5,305 nt of DNA from Desulfobulbaceae bacterium. GTDB lineage: Bacteria > Desulfobacterota > Desulfobulbia > Desulfobulbales > Desulfobulbaceae. The stretch is taken from assembly GCA_030633145.1 (NCBI GenBank), contig DAOVTM010000300.1, positions 1 to 5,305 of the forward strand, given 5' to 3'. The first letter of the stretch is position 1; every line of letters starts with the position of its first letter. Below are positions 1 through 5,288 of the stretch, piece by piece. The notes beneath the pieces are model-generated. The model did not search any database and was not told where the DNA came from. It was given only the letters and a program-made list of their open reading frames with translations. The translations under genes were made by a program, and so were the position numbers.

Positions 1-6
1 AGGGAG
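1..6 (+). promoter_or_regulatory. Likely ribosome binding site of the AMP-ligase gene
   Basis: AGGGAG lies 10 bases before the ATG at 17 and is the only Shine-Dalgarno-like sequence available. It supports ATG17 as the start, although the frame has no stop between 2 and 17, so a start further upstream cannot be excluded. The spacing is slightly long. Confidence 0.4.
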
Positions 7-15
7 CTGGACTGA
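1..15 (+). CDS. Possible 3' end of an upstream operon gene (last four codons and stop)
   Basis: The first 15 bases can be read as four codons (R-E-L-D) and a TGA stop at 13-15, ending one base before the ATG of the ligase gene. The spacing matches the 2-4 bp junctions of the genes downstream, which suggests that the operon starts outside the window. Four codons say nothing about function, and the stop could be chance. The ligase frame is also open to the window edge. Confidence 0.3.
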   Translation, partial: RELD

Positions 16-16
16 A

Positions 17-1366
17 ATGGACACCGACTTTACCACCCTTATCAGGGGACTGGAAAAACGAGAGCAACAGATAATAGTAGATGGTACCAGAGGCTACGGA
101 CTCCATACACTGGCTGGACAACTTGCCGCCTGTTTCCGAGAACTTGATCCTGTAACCCCAATCTGTCTCCTCGCTCAGAGCCGTGCCATTATTGCGGCCT
201 CCCTGCTGGCCGCTGCCGCCACAGGCAGAGTTCTTGCCCTGCCACACAGCTTTTCAGCCCGAGCCTTGCGCCAGTTGCAGGAGATTACCGGCTTTACCGC
301 AGCAGTAATGGATGTGGACAGGGAACTGCAACATGGGATTGAAGTGATCAGCACCCAGACCGTTGCCCGGCAGGCTCCCCTTGCCCTGTCAGACTGCCGA
401 CCAACACCTGACAAAGAACTGCTGAAACTCTTCACCGGCGGCTCAACCGGTGCGGCCAGAATCTGGTCAAAGACCACTGGTAATCTGTTTGGTGAGGCTC
501 GCTTCATGGCTGCCCGTTATAGGATAGAAAAAGAGGATATCATTCTGGCGACCATAACACCCTATCATATTTACGGACTCCTCTTTTCAGTACTTATCCC
601 CCTGCTGGCAGGGGCAAGGGTGGTTGGTGACAGCCCCTCCTTTCCCGCAGAAATCTCAGATTCCGTCAGCCACCATAAAGCCACCATCCTGGCAACAGTT
701 CCTGCCCATTATCGAGCCTTAAACGGACGTGGTCTGCATTCATCTCTGCGCCTTGCCTTTTCCTCCGCCGGGATGCTGCCAAAAGAGGATAACCAACTTT
801 TTTATCGAGAAAATAATGTCCCGGTGGTGGAAATTTATGGCTCCACAGAGACCGGCGGACTGGCGAGCAGAAACAGGGCTGCTGGAGAGGTTTTTTTCAC
901 TCCCCTGCCCCCGGTGCAGTGGAAGATCGAGCAAGAACGGTTGTACGTTCAATCCCCCTTTCTCTCGCCTGACATTGAGACAGATCAGGGCGGATGGTTT
1001 CTTTCCGGTGACCGTGTCCACCAGCAGGACAGCAACTCATTTTCCCTGCACGGCAGGGCGGACGCTGTTACCAAGGTTGCAGGTGAGCGAGTGGATCTGG
1101 ACGAGATCCGGGAACTGCTCCAACAGCAGGCTGGGGTGGCGGAATGCGTGGTCATGCCTTTGCCGGACAGTTCTGGTCGGGGTAACCGCATCGCGGCCCT
1201 GGTCAGGGGTGAGCAGGATCCCCTCGATCTTGCTCCGATTAAGCTTGTCCTCTCAGTAACCCTGGAACCTGCGGCCATGCCTAAAAAAATCCTGGTTGTG
1301 CCGCAGATTCCCATCACTGCCAACGGTAAATATGACCGGGAAGCGATTATGACACTCCTCTCCTGA
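17..1366 (+). CDS. AMP-dependent acyl/aryl-acid ligase (ANL superfamily, aryl-polyene AMP-ligase-like)
   Basis: Predicted cytoplasmic enzyme that activates a carboxylic acid with ATP to an acyl-adenylate and passes it to a thiol (carrier protein or CoA). ANL core motifs occur in order: the phosphate loop TGGSTG (140-145), an H-I-Y-G motif with His184 in the acid-binding region, YGSTETG (274-280), SGD with Asp332 (ribose contact), the hinge GRADAVTKVAGERVD (346-360), and the catalytic Lys438 in ITANGKYDR. The enzyme is thus complete at both ends. At 449 residues it is shorter than most ANL enzymes but typical of the AMP-ligases of aryl-polyene clusters, whose TP-HIYGLLF-type segment it shares. 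The conserved Lys of the phosphate loop (xPK) reads A-A-R. The next gene starts 3 bp after the stop, in the same frame. The substrate cannot be read from the sequence; an aromatic or fatty acid is inferred from family and neighbours. Confidence 0.88.
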   Translation: MDTDFTTLIRGLEKREQQIIVDGTRGYGLHTLAGQLAACFRELDPVTPICLLAQSRAIIAASLLAAAATGRVLALPHSFSARALRQLQEITGFTAAVMDVDRELQHGIEVISTQTVARQAPLALSDCRPTPDKELLKLFTGGSTGAARIWSKTTGNLFGEARFMAARYRIEKEDIILATITPYHIYGLLFSVLIPLLAGARVVGDSPSFPAEISDSVSHHKATILATVPAHYRALNGRGLHSSLRLAFSSAGMLPKEDNQLFYRENNVPVVEIYGSTETGGLASRNRAAGEVFFTPLPPVQWKIEQERLYVQSPFLSPDIETDQGGWFLSGDRVHQQDSNSFSLHGRADAVTKVAGERVDLDEIRELLQQQAGVAECVVMPLPDSSGRGNRIAALVRGEQDPLDLAPIKLVLSVTLEPAAMPKKILVVPQIPITANGKYDREAIMTLLS

Positions 1367-1369
1367 GCC

Positions 1370-3100
1370 ATGAGTTCCCTTGCCAGTGGTGCCGTCCATG
1401 GGTTTGAAAACCTGGTTGTCTGGGCTGATCTTCTTAACGATATCAACGTCTTTCCGGTTGCAGACGCAGACACAGGTACTAATCTCCGGGTCAGTCTTGC
1501 ACCGCTGCGGGACAGCGAAACAGATCTGGCCCCCTGTCTGGAGCAGTTATCCTCCTGCTCTGTGGGTAATTCCGGCAATATTAGTGCTGCTTTTCTCAGC
1601 GTATTTCTCGATAAGCGGGAAACCGAACTGGCAGCTCGCACAGCAAAAGGTAGAGACAGGGCATACCAGGTCATCCACGAGCCCCGGCACGGCACCATGC
1701 TGGATGTCTTTGATGCCTTGCACCAGCTCCTGCAAGATAACCATAGCCCGGACTTTGCGCAGCTACGCGCCACCCTGCATAAGGCTGTAAGCAACACCCG
1801 TAACCATCTGGACATACTGGCTGATGCCGGAGTTGTTGACTCTGGAGCCTTGGCCATGTTCCTCTTTTTTGACGGTTTCTTTCAGAGCTATCTCGGCGAA
1901 ACAGCAGCAGCCACCCCGGTAATGGCACTCTTCTCGGACAGCCTTGCCATCCGTGCATCATACAGTCAGGACAGTCAAGACAATCAGGAAAGTCACGAAA
2001 TTGGTGAAGAATACTGTATTGATGCGCTTCTCAGCACTGACAACCTGGCAGGAGGTCTGTCCGCACGGATTGCGGCTCTGGGCAGCAGCGCAGTAATAGC
2101 TTCCGAGAGCAACGAAACCAAGATACATCTCCACACCCGTGATCCCGATGCCTTAAAAGAAAAACTGTCAGGGCTGGGCAGGCTGGAGAGCTGGTCTGAG
2201 GAACCGATTGAACCCGTTGACCGGCAGGCACCTGGAATCACAGAAAATCAGCAGATCGTGATCATGACCGATGCGGCAGGTTCGCTTCCCCTGACCCTTG
2301 CCCGTAAACATAATATCCTCCTTCTTGACAGTTATATTGTCACCAGAGAGCAGGCTTTACCAGAGAGCCTGGTAGAGCCGGAACAGGTGTATGAACAGAT
2401 GCGAAACGGATGTAAGGTTACCACTGCCCAGGCATCTACCTCTGAGCGAAATCTCCACTACCAGGCAGCCATAGACCGGCACGGCAGGGTATTGTACCTC
2501 TGTACCGGCTCGGCCTATACCGGCAATTATCAGGCGGCACTAGTCTGGCGAAAAAATTCAGAACTCAGCAAGGGTTTCTCAGTTCTGGATTCCGGAGCAG
2601 CCTCGGGTCGCCTGGCCGTGATAGCCCTGTTAAGCAGCCGCCTTGCCGCATCCGGTGCCAGAGCTGAGGAGGTGACCTCCCATGCTGAAACCCTCAGCAG
2701 GACGACTTCTGAGTACGTCTTTATTGATGAACTCAAGTACCTGGTCGCTGGTGGCCGGGTCTCCCCGACAAAAGGATTTTTTGCCGACCTGCTGGGCATG
2801 AAAGCGGTGATCAGCCCCCAAAAGGACGGGGTGCGTAAAGAAGGTGTTGTCCGCAATCAAAAGGGACAGCTGGAACTTGCCATGGAAAAACTGTCCGCAG
2901 CAAAAAACATATCTGAAAATATACTGATACTGCTCCAGTATTCTGATAATAAAACCTGGCTGGATCAGGAAGTGGAACCACAGGTGCGCTCCCTGCTTCC
3001 CGAAGCAGAACTGCTCACGGTACCCCTTTCCCTGACCTCGGGAGTACACATGGGTCCGGGAACCTGGAGTCTGGCCTTTGCTGACAAGGGTGAGTTGTGA
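1370..3100 (+). CDS. DhaL (DAK2)-FakA-middle-DegV fusion, probable one-chain fatty acid kinase
   Basis: This 576-residue protein carries three parts. Residues 1-171 are DhaL/DAK2-like: INVFPVADADTGTN (25-38) supplies Asp32 and Asp34 for Mg-ATP, followed by GNSG (66-69), HGTMLDV (107-113) and GVVDSGALAMF (154-164). Residues 213-280 resemble the FakA middle domain, with Cys216 in EEYC and His253/His255 in IHLHTRDP, the probable zinc ligands. Residues 296-576 form a full-length DegV (EDD) domain: TDAAGSLP (300-307), TTAQAS (351-356), TGNYQ (384-388), GGR (461-463) and HMGPG with His560. In the two-protein FakA/FakB system, FakB (DegV) holds a fatty acid and FakA phosphorylates it to acyl phosphate; here both halves lie in one chain. 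A 9-bp tandem repeat encodes a Ser/Gln/acidic linker at 199-210. The gene lies between ligase and glycosyltransferase genes and overlaps the latter by 4 bp. There is no clear Shine-Dalgarno before ATG1370, so translation is probably coupled. Domain calls are firm; the reaction is inferred. Confidence 0.88.
   Translation: MSSLASGAVHGFENLVVWADLLNDINVFPVADADTGTNLRVSLAPLRDSETDLAPCLEQLSSCSVGNSGNISAAFLSVFLDKRETELAARTAKGRDRAYQVIHEPRHGTMLDVFDALHQLLQDNHSPDFAQLRATLHKAVSNTRNHLDILADAGVVDSGALAMFLFFDGFFQSYLGETAAATPVMALFSDSLAIRASYSQDSQDNQESHEIGEEYCIDALLSTDNLAGGLSARIAALGSSAVIASESNETKIHLHTRDPDALKEKLSGLGRLESWSEEPIEPVDRQAPGITENQQIVIMTDAAGSLPLTLARKHNILLLDSYIVTREQALPESLVEPEQVYEQMRNGCKVTTAQASTSERNLHYQAAIDRHGRVLYLCTGSAYTGNYQAALVWRKNSELSKGFSVLDSGAASGRLAVIALLSSRLAASGARAEEVTSHAETLSRTTSEYVFIDELKYLVAGGRVSPTKGFFADLLGMKAVISPQKDGVRKEGVVRNQKGQLELAMEKLSAAKNISENILILLQYSDNKTWLDQEVEPQVRSLLPEAELLTVPLSLTSGVHMGPGTWSLAFADKGEL
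1964..1999 (+). repeat. Four imperfect 9-bp tandem repeats inside the DhaL-DegV gene
   Basis: Units AGTCAGGAC, AGTCAAGAC, AATCAGGAA and AGTCACGAA follow each other in frame and encode S-Q-D, S-Q-D, N-Q-E and S-H-E (residues 199-210). They lie between the DhaL part and the zinc-type middle domain, so they probably form a flexible acidic linker. Units of nine bases can change in number without breaking the frame. Confidence 0.7.
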
Positions 3101-3801
3101 GTGAACGTAAGACAGTGGTCATCATTCCGGTCTATAATCACGGAAGCAGAATCGACGAGGTGGTTTCCAGAGTTATAGCCCTGGGCTATCCACTTATTGT
3201 GGTGGATGATGGTTCAACCGATAAAACCCCGGAAACCCTCAAGCAGTTCAGTAAGATCAAGGTATGCACCCATCCACACAACATAGGCAAGGGTGCGGCT
3301 CTGGAAACTGGTTTCAAAGAGGCGCGCAAGAGTTATGCCCAGGCAGTGACCATTGATGGCGACGGTCAGCATGATCCTGGCGATATACAGAAACTGGTTT
3401 CCGCCGCAAACCTGCACCCGCAGACCATCATCATCGGCAGGCGGCAGGGTATGGAGGAAGACCATGTACCCTGGACCTCCAGGTTCGGGCGCGGTTTTTC
3501 CAACTTCTGGGTTTGGGTATCGGGAGGCCCCCGGGTGAGCGATTCACAGTCCGGCTTCAGGCTCTACCCCCTGGCAAAAGTCTCTTCTCTGGACGTGCGA
3601 GCCAGACGCTACCAGTATGAAGTAGAGGTGTTGGTAAAAGCGCATCGGAGAGGGATTCCAGTCAAGGAGACCCCTGTGCGAGTTATCTATCAGCACGGCG
3701 ATGAACGGATCTCCCATTTTCATCCCTGGCGAGATTTCCTCCGCAACAGTAACACCTTCAGGCAACTGATTATCCAGCGTATTTTCAGGGTTGGGATGTA
3801 A
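3097..3801 (+). CDS. Family 2 glycosyltransferase (GT-A fold, dolichyl-phosphate-mannose-synthase-like)
   Basis: Predicted inverting glycosyltransferase that moves a sugar from a nucleotide-sugar donor to a lipid or polyisoprenoid acceptor. The N-terminal fold is plain: VIIPVYNHG (8-16), VVDDGSTDKT (35-44) with the paired Asp37/Asp38, NIGKGAAL (62-69), the metal-binding DGDGQHDP (87-94) and SDSQSGFRLYP (148-158). The C-terminal part, with RYQYEVEVL and the HGDERISHFHPWRDF block, resembles the short GT2 enzymes of aryl-polyene and related lipid clusters. At 234 residues it is a single catalytic domain with no membrane segment, so it would act at the inner face of the membrane. The start is GTG at 3097 within a GTGA overlap with the previous stop, a sign of translational coupling. 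An acyltransferase gene follows after 2 bp; in some clusters of this kind the two activities are one protein. The sugar and acceptor are unknown. Confidence 0.88.
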   Translation: MSERKTVVIIPVYNHGSRIDEVVSRVIALGYPLIVVDDGSTDKTPETLKQFSKIKVCTHPHNIGKGAALETGFKEARKSYAQAVTIDGDGQHDPGDIQKLVSAANLHPQTIIIGRRQGMEEDHVPWTSRFGRGFSNFWVWVSGGPRVSDSQSGFRLYPLAKVSSLDVRARRYQYEVEVLVKAHRRGIPVKETPVRVIYQHGDERISHFHPWRDFLRNSNTFRQLIIQRIFRVGM

Positions 3802-3803
3802 AT

Positions 3804-4673
3804 ATGAAGATCGGCTGGTATCGATGTTTAGAGTTCTGCACCTCTATTTTCGGCTGCTGGCTCTTTCCACTGGTGGCTCGTATCATTGCGGCGGGTTTTT
3901 TTTTCTTTGCCAAAAACCGGCGGGAAAGCCACCGCCTCTACAAGATGCTCTATCCCGACAAATCCGCTCTCTATCACTCCTGGGGTGCCTTCCGCCAGTA
4001 CCAAAACTTTACCACCATCCATTACGACCGTTTTCTCGCCGCCCATGGCCGGACAACAAGGTTTCAGTCCGAGGGATGGGAAAAGCTGGAAGCAGTGGTC
4101 AAGGAAAAGGGAGCCATCCTGTTGATGTCCCATCTCGGCAACTGGGAGGTCGCAGCCCAACTGCTGCAAAACCGGCAACAGCCCCTCAAGCTGCTCCTCT
4201 ACATGGGAGTGAAGGAAAAGGAGGGGGTGGAAGCGGTACAAAAGGAAAACCTGCAAAACTCAGGCGTGACAATCATCGGGGTGAAAAAAAACAGCGGTTC
4301 CCCCTTTGATGCGGTGGAGGGTATCCGTTTCCTCCAGCAGGGTGGCCTGGTGTCCATGACTGGCGATATAGTCTGGCGGGAGGATCAGCGGCAACGGCAG
4401 GTGGATTTCCTAGGCGGTAAGGCCATGATCCCGGAGGCTCCCTATATCTTTGCCCTGGTTTCCGGTGCGCCGATCTTCTCTTTTTTCAGCTTCCGCATTG
4501 GCAAAAACAGCTATCGCTTCATCCTGGGCGATCCTATTTATATCAGCAGGCAGAACCGCAAAGACCGGAATCAGGTCATCCAGGCGGCTGCCCAGCGATA
4601 CGCTGACCAGCTTCAGAAACAGCTGGTCGCACATCCGCTGGAGTGGTATCATTTTGATTGTTTTGTGGAGTGA
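3804..4673 (+). CDS. LpxL/HtrB-family lysophospholipid acyltransferase
   Basis: Predicted membrane-bound acyltransferase of 289 residues, the usual size for the lipid A late-acyltransferase (LpxL/HtrB) superfamily, which moves an acyl chain from acyl-ACP or acyl-CoA to a lipid hydroxyl. The catalytic H-x4-E motif is intact as SHLGNWE, with His110 and Glu115. A hydrophobic N-terminal segment (about 12-36) would anchor it in the inner membrane. MTGDIVWRED and the VDFLGGKAMIPEAPY block match the later conserved regions of the family. The ATG lies 2 bp after the glycosyltransferase stop, with GGGA at 3793-3796 as a ribosome binding site 7 bases upstream. A run of nine T at 3896-3904 encodes part of the Phe stretch. 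It closely follows the glycosyltransferase, so a glycolipid or polyene-lipid acceptor is more likely than lipid A itself; that is inference. Confidence 0.87.
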   Translation: MKIGWYRCLEFCTSIFGCWLFPLVARIIAAGFFFFAKNRRESHRLYKMLYPDKSALYHSWGAFRQYQNFTTIHYDRFLAAHGRTTRFQSEGWEKLEAVVKEKGAILLMSHLGNWEVAAQLLQNRQQPLKLLLYMGVKEKEGVEAVQKENLQNSGVTIIGVKKNSGSPFDAVEGIRFLQQGGLVSMTGDIVWREDQRQRQVDFLGGKAMIPEAPYIFALVSGAPIFSFFSFRIGKNSYRFILGDPIYISRQNRKDRNQVIQAAAQRYADQLQKQLVAHPLEWYHFDCFVE

Positions 4674-4834
4674 GGTGTACTACTGCTGCCCCCCAGCCCG
4701 CTACCGTGATCACCTTGCTCCAGAACCGGAATTCTGGAGATCATGGCGGTACTATTCGGCTGGAAAGTGAGTTGGGCAGTGTTTGTGGAACTGCCTTGTG
4801 CGGGATATGCTGCAGTTTGAATTGTTCGCAATAA
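4670..4834 (+). CDS. Doubtful small ORF (54 residues) overlapping the acyltransferase stop
   Basis: A GTG at 4670 overlaps the acyltransferase TGA as GTGA, the same junction type seen between the kinase-like and glycosyltransferase genes, and the frame stays open for 54 codons. The product begins MRCTTAAPQPATVITLLQ and has a Cys-rich tail (VCGTALCGICCSLNC). I recognise no domain. It could be a small coupled gene, the broken start of a former next operon gene, or chance. The 3' half looks non-coding and overlaps the antisense toxin remnant. Confidence 0.15.
   Translation: MRCTTAAPQPATVITLLQNRNSGDHGGTIRLESELGSVCGTALCGICCSLNCSQ
4718..4739. terminator. Hairpin 45 bp after the operon, possible weak terminator
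   Basis: CTCCAGAA and TTCTGGAG form a perfect 8-bp stem around a 6-base loop. It lies shortly after the acyltransferase stop, between convergent genes, where a terminator is expected. No T-tract follows on either strand, so it is not a standard intrinsic terminator; it may protect the 3' end or act with Rho. Confidence 0.35.
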
Positions 4835-4905
4835 TCGTGCTATTTTAGATTTAAAGCCTTGGATTTCACCGCTGAAATATTTAAGATAGTATCGATATAG
4901 TACAT
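4823..4905 (-). pseudogene. Truncated, frameshifted remnant of a PIN-domain (VapC-type) toxin
   Basis: The antitoxin stop overlaps an ATG as TAATG at 4907-4903, the usual coupling of antitoxin and toxin genes. The new frame begins M-Y-Y-I-D-T, the signature start of PIN-domain ribonucleases, where the Asp is the first metal ligand. The frame then ends at TAG 4842-4840 after 21 codons. If the frame shifts after the DT codons, the reading K-Y-F-S-G-E-I-Q-G-F-K-S-K-I-A-R-L-L-R-T follows, which loosely resembles the first helices of such toxins. After that I see no match. A complete PIN toxin needs about 390-420 bp, while only 232 bp lie between here and the acyltransferase stop, so an intact toxin is impossible at this site. 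The start is well supported by position and motif; the frameshifted extension is weak. Confidence 0.5.
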
Positions 4906-5126
4906 TAATACCGTTCCTCTGCACGATTTTTCAGAACCACTTTGCTGAGACTATCCCCAGGCATTCGGATAGATTTTCTGATTTTTTTTAAGCTCGGCAG
5001 GCTGCTATACTCCTTTTTCGTCGAAACAAGACAGGCTATTTTTTTTCCACGCCGTGTCAAAAGAACATCCTGTCCCTGCTCAACTTTATTGAGTAGTTGG
5101 CTGAACCCGGCTCGTGCTTCTTTCAC
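4905..5126 (-). CDS. Phd/YefM-family (VapB-type) antitoxin
   Basis: Small DNA-binding antitoxin of 73 residues that would neutralise a cognate toxin and repress its own promoter. The N-terminal half is the Phd/YefM fold: KEARAGFSQLLNKVEQGQDV (2-21), then TRRGKKIACLV (24-34). The C-terminal tail (PGDSLSKVVLKNRAEERY, 56-73) is of the toxin-binding type that usually precedes a PIN-domain toxin. The start chosen is GTG at 5126 with GAGG 5 bases upstream; an in-frame TAA at 5141-5139 rules out a longer product. Family members normally begin about three residues earlier with a V-N-V strand; those codons (GTA AAC) are present upstream but lack a start. Two runs of eight A on the coding strand fall in the Lys-Lys codons 28-29 and 47-48. 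The partner toxin is only a remnant, so this is an orphan antitoxin or part of a decaying module. It converges on the lipid operon and is functionally unrelated to it. Confidence 0.8.
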   Translation of the reverse strand: MKEARAGFSQLLNKVEQGQDVLLTRRGKKIACLVSTKKEYSSLPSLKKIRKSIRMPGDSLSKVVLKNRAEERY

Positions 5127-5130
5127 GTTT

Positions 5131-5135
5131 ACCTC
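5131..5135 (-). promoter_or_regulatory. Ribosome binding site deciding the antitoxin GTG start
   Basis: On the minus strand GAGGT precedes the GTG at 5126 by 4 bases (5 if GAGG is taken). It supports the GTG as the working start. The same bases contain an ATG (5137-5135) that runs into a stop after two codons. Confidence 0.5.
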
Positions 5136-5141
5136 ATGTTA

Positions 5142-5183
5142 CGTTGCACGACCTTTGGCACAACGTTTAAATTCTCGTTGCAC
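5142..5183. repeat. Three alternating copies of a CGTTG-containing octamer upstream of the antitoxin
   Basis: CGTTGCAC occurs at 5142-5149 and again at 5176-5183, with the partly inverted GCACAACG at 5158-5165 between them. The middle copy can pair through CAACG/CGTTG with either neighbour. The block ends about 15 bp before the antitoxin start, a place where Phd-type antitoxins often bind for autoregulation. An operator or alternative leader hairpins are both possible. Confidence 0.35.
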
Positions 5184-5198
5184 AAATCATGACACCAG

Positions 5199-5219
5199 TT
5201 GATCAAATATTTTGATCAA
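5199..5219. promoter_or_regulatory. Perfect 21-bp palindrome, possible operator
   Basis: TTGATCAAA and TTTGATCAA form 9-bp arms around TAT, about 73 bp upstream of the antitoxin start. Such an AT-rich perfect dyad is typical of a dimeric repressor site. It holds two GATC sites, with a third at 5227-5230. No gene is visible on its other side within the window. Confidence 0.45.
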
Positions 5220-5272
5220 TTCAGGTGATCTTTCCTCGCACATTCCCCTCAATTTCAATCGACATTCGTTAT

Positions 5273-5288
5273 CGGGTTGCTCAACCCG
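5273..5288. repeat. Short GC-rich inverted repeat near the window end
   Basis: CGGGTTGCTCAACCCG can fold into a 6-bp stem with a GCTC loop. No T-tract follows on either strand. It may belong to the antitoxin leader or to the end of a gene outside the window. Confidence 0.3.

Noticed and set aside
985..1857. Long open frame of 290 codons on the minus strand
   Set aside because: It is antisense across the end of the ligase and the start of the DhaL-DegV gene, is rich in Ser and Arg as antisense shadows are, and shows no known motif.
3791..4309. Open frame of 172 codons on the plus strand overlapping the acyltransferase
   Set aside because: It overlaps a gene with an intact catalytic motif, and its own product is low in hydrophobic order and rich in Pro, Gly, Arg and Lys, with no recognisable domain.
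4743..4820. 25-codon ORF starting MAVLFGW on the plus strand
   Set aside because: A GGAG lies upstream but only 3 bases from the ATG, too close for normal initiation, and nothing else supports it.
4649..4924. Minus-strand frame of 91 codons after the antitoxin as an intact toxin
   Set aside because: Its start lies 20 bases inside the antitoxin, the product matches no toxin family from end to end, and the PIN-like start is in another frame. Part of it is better explained as the shifted toxin remnant.
4942..5202. Plus-strand frame of 86 codons over the antitoxin
   Set aside because: It is the antisense of the antitoxin gene and its start lies within that gene's conserved C-terminal coding region.
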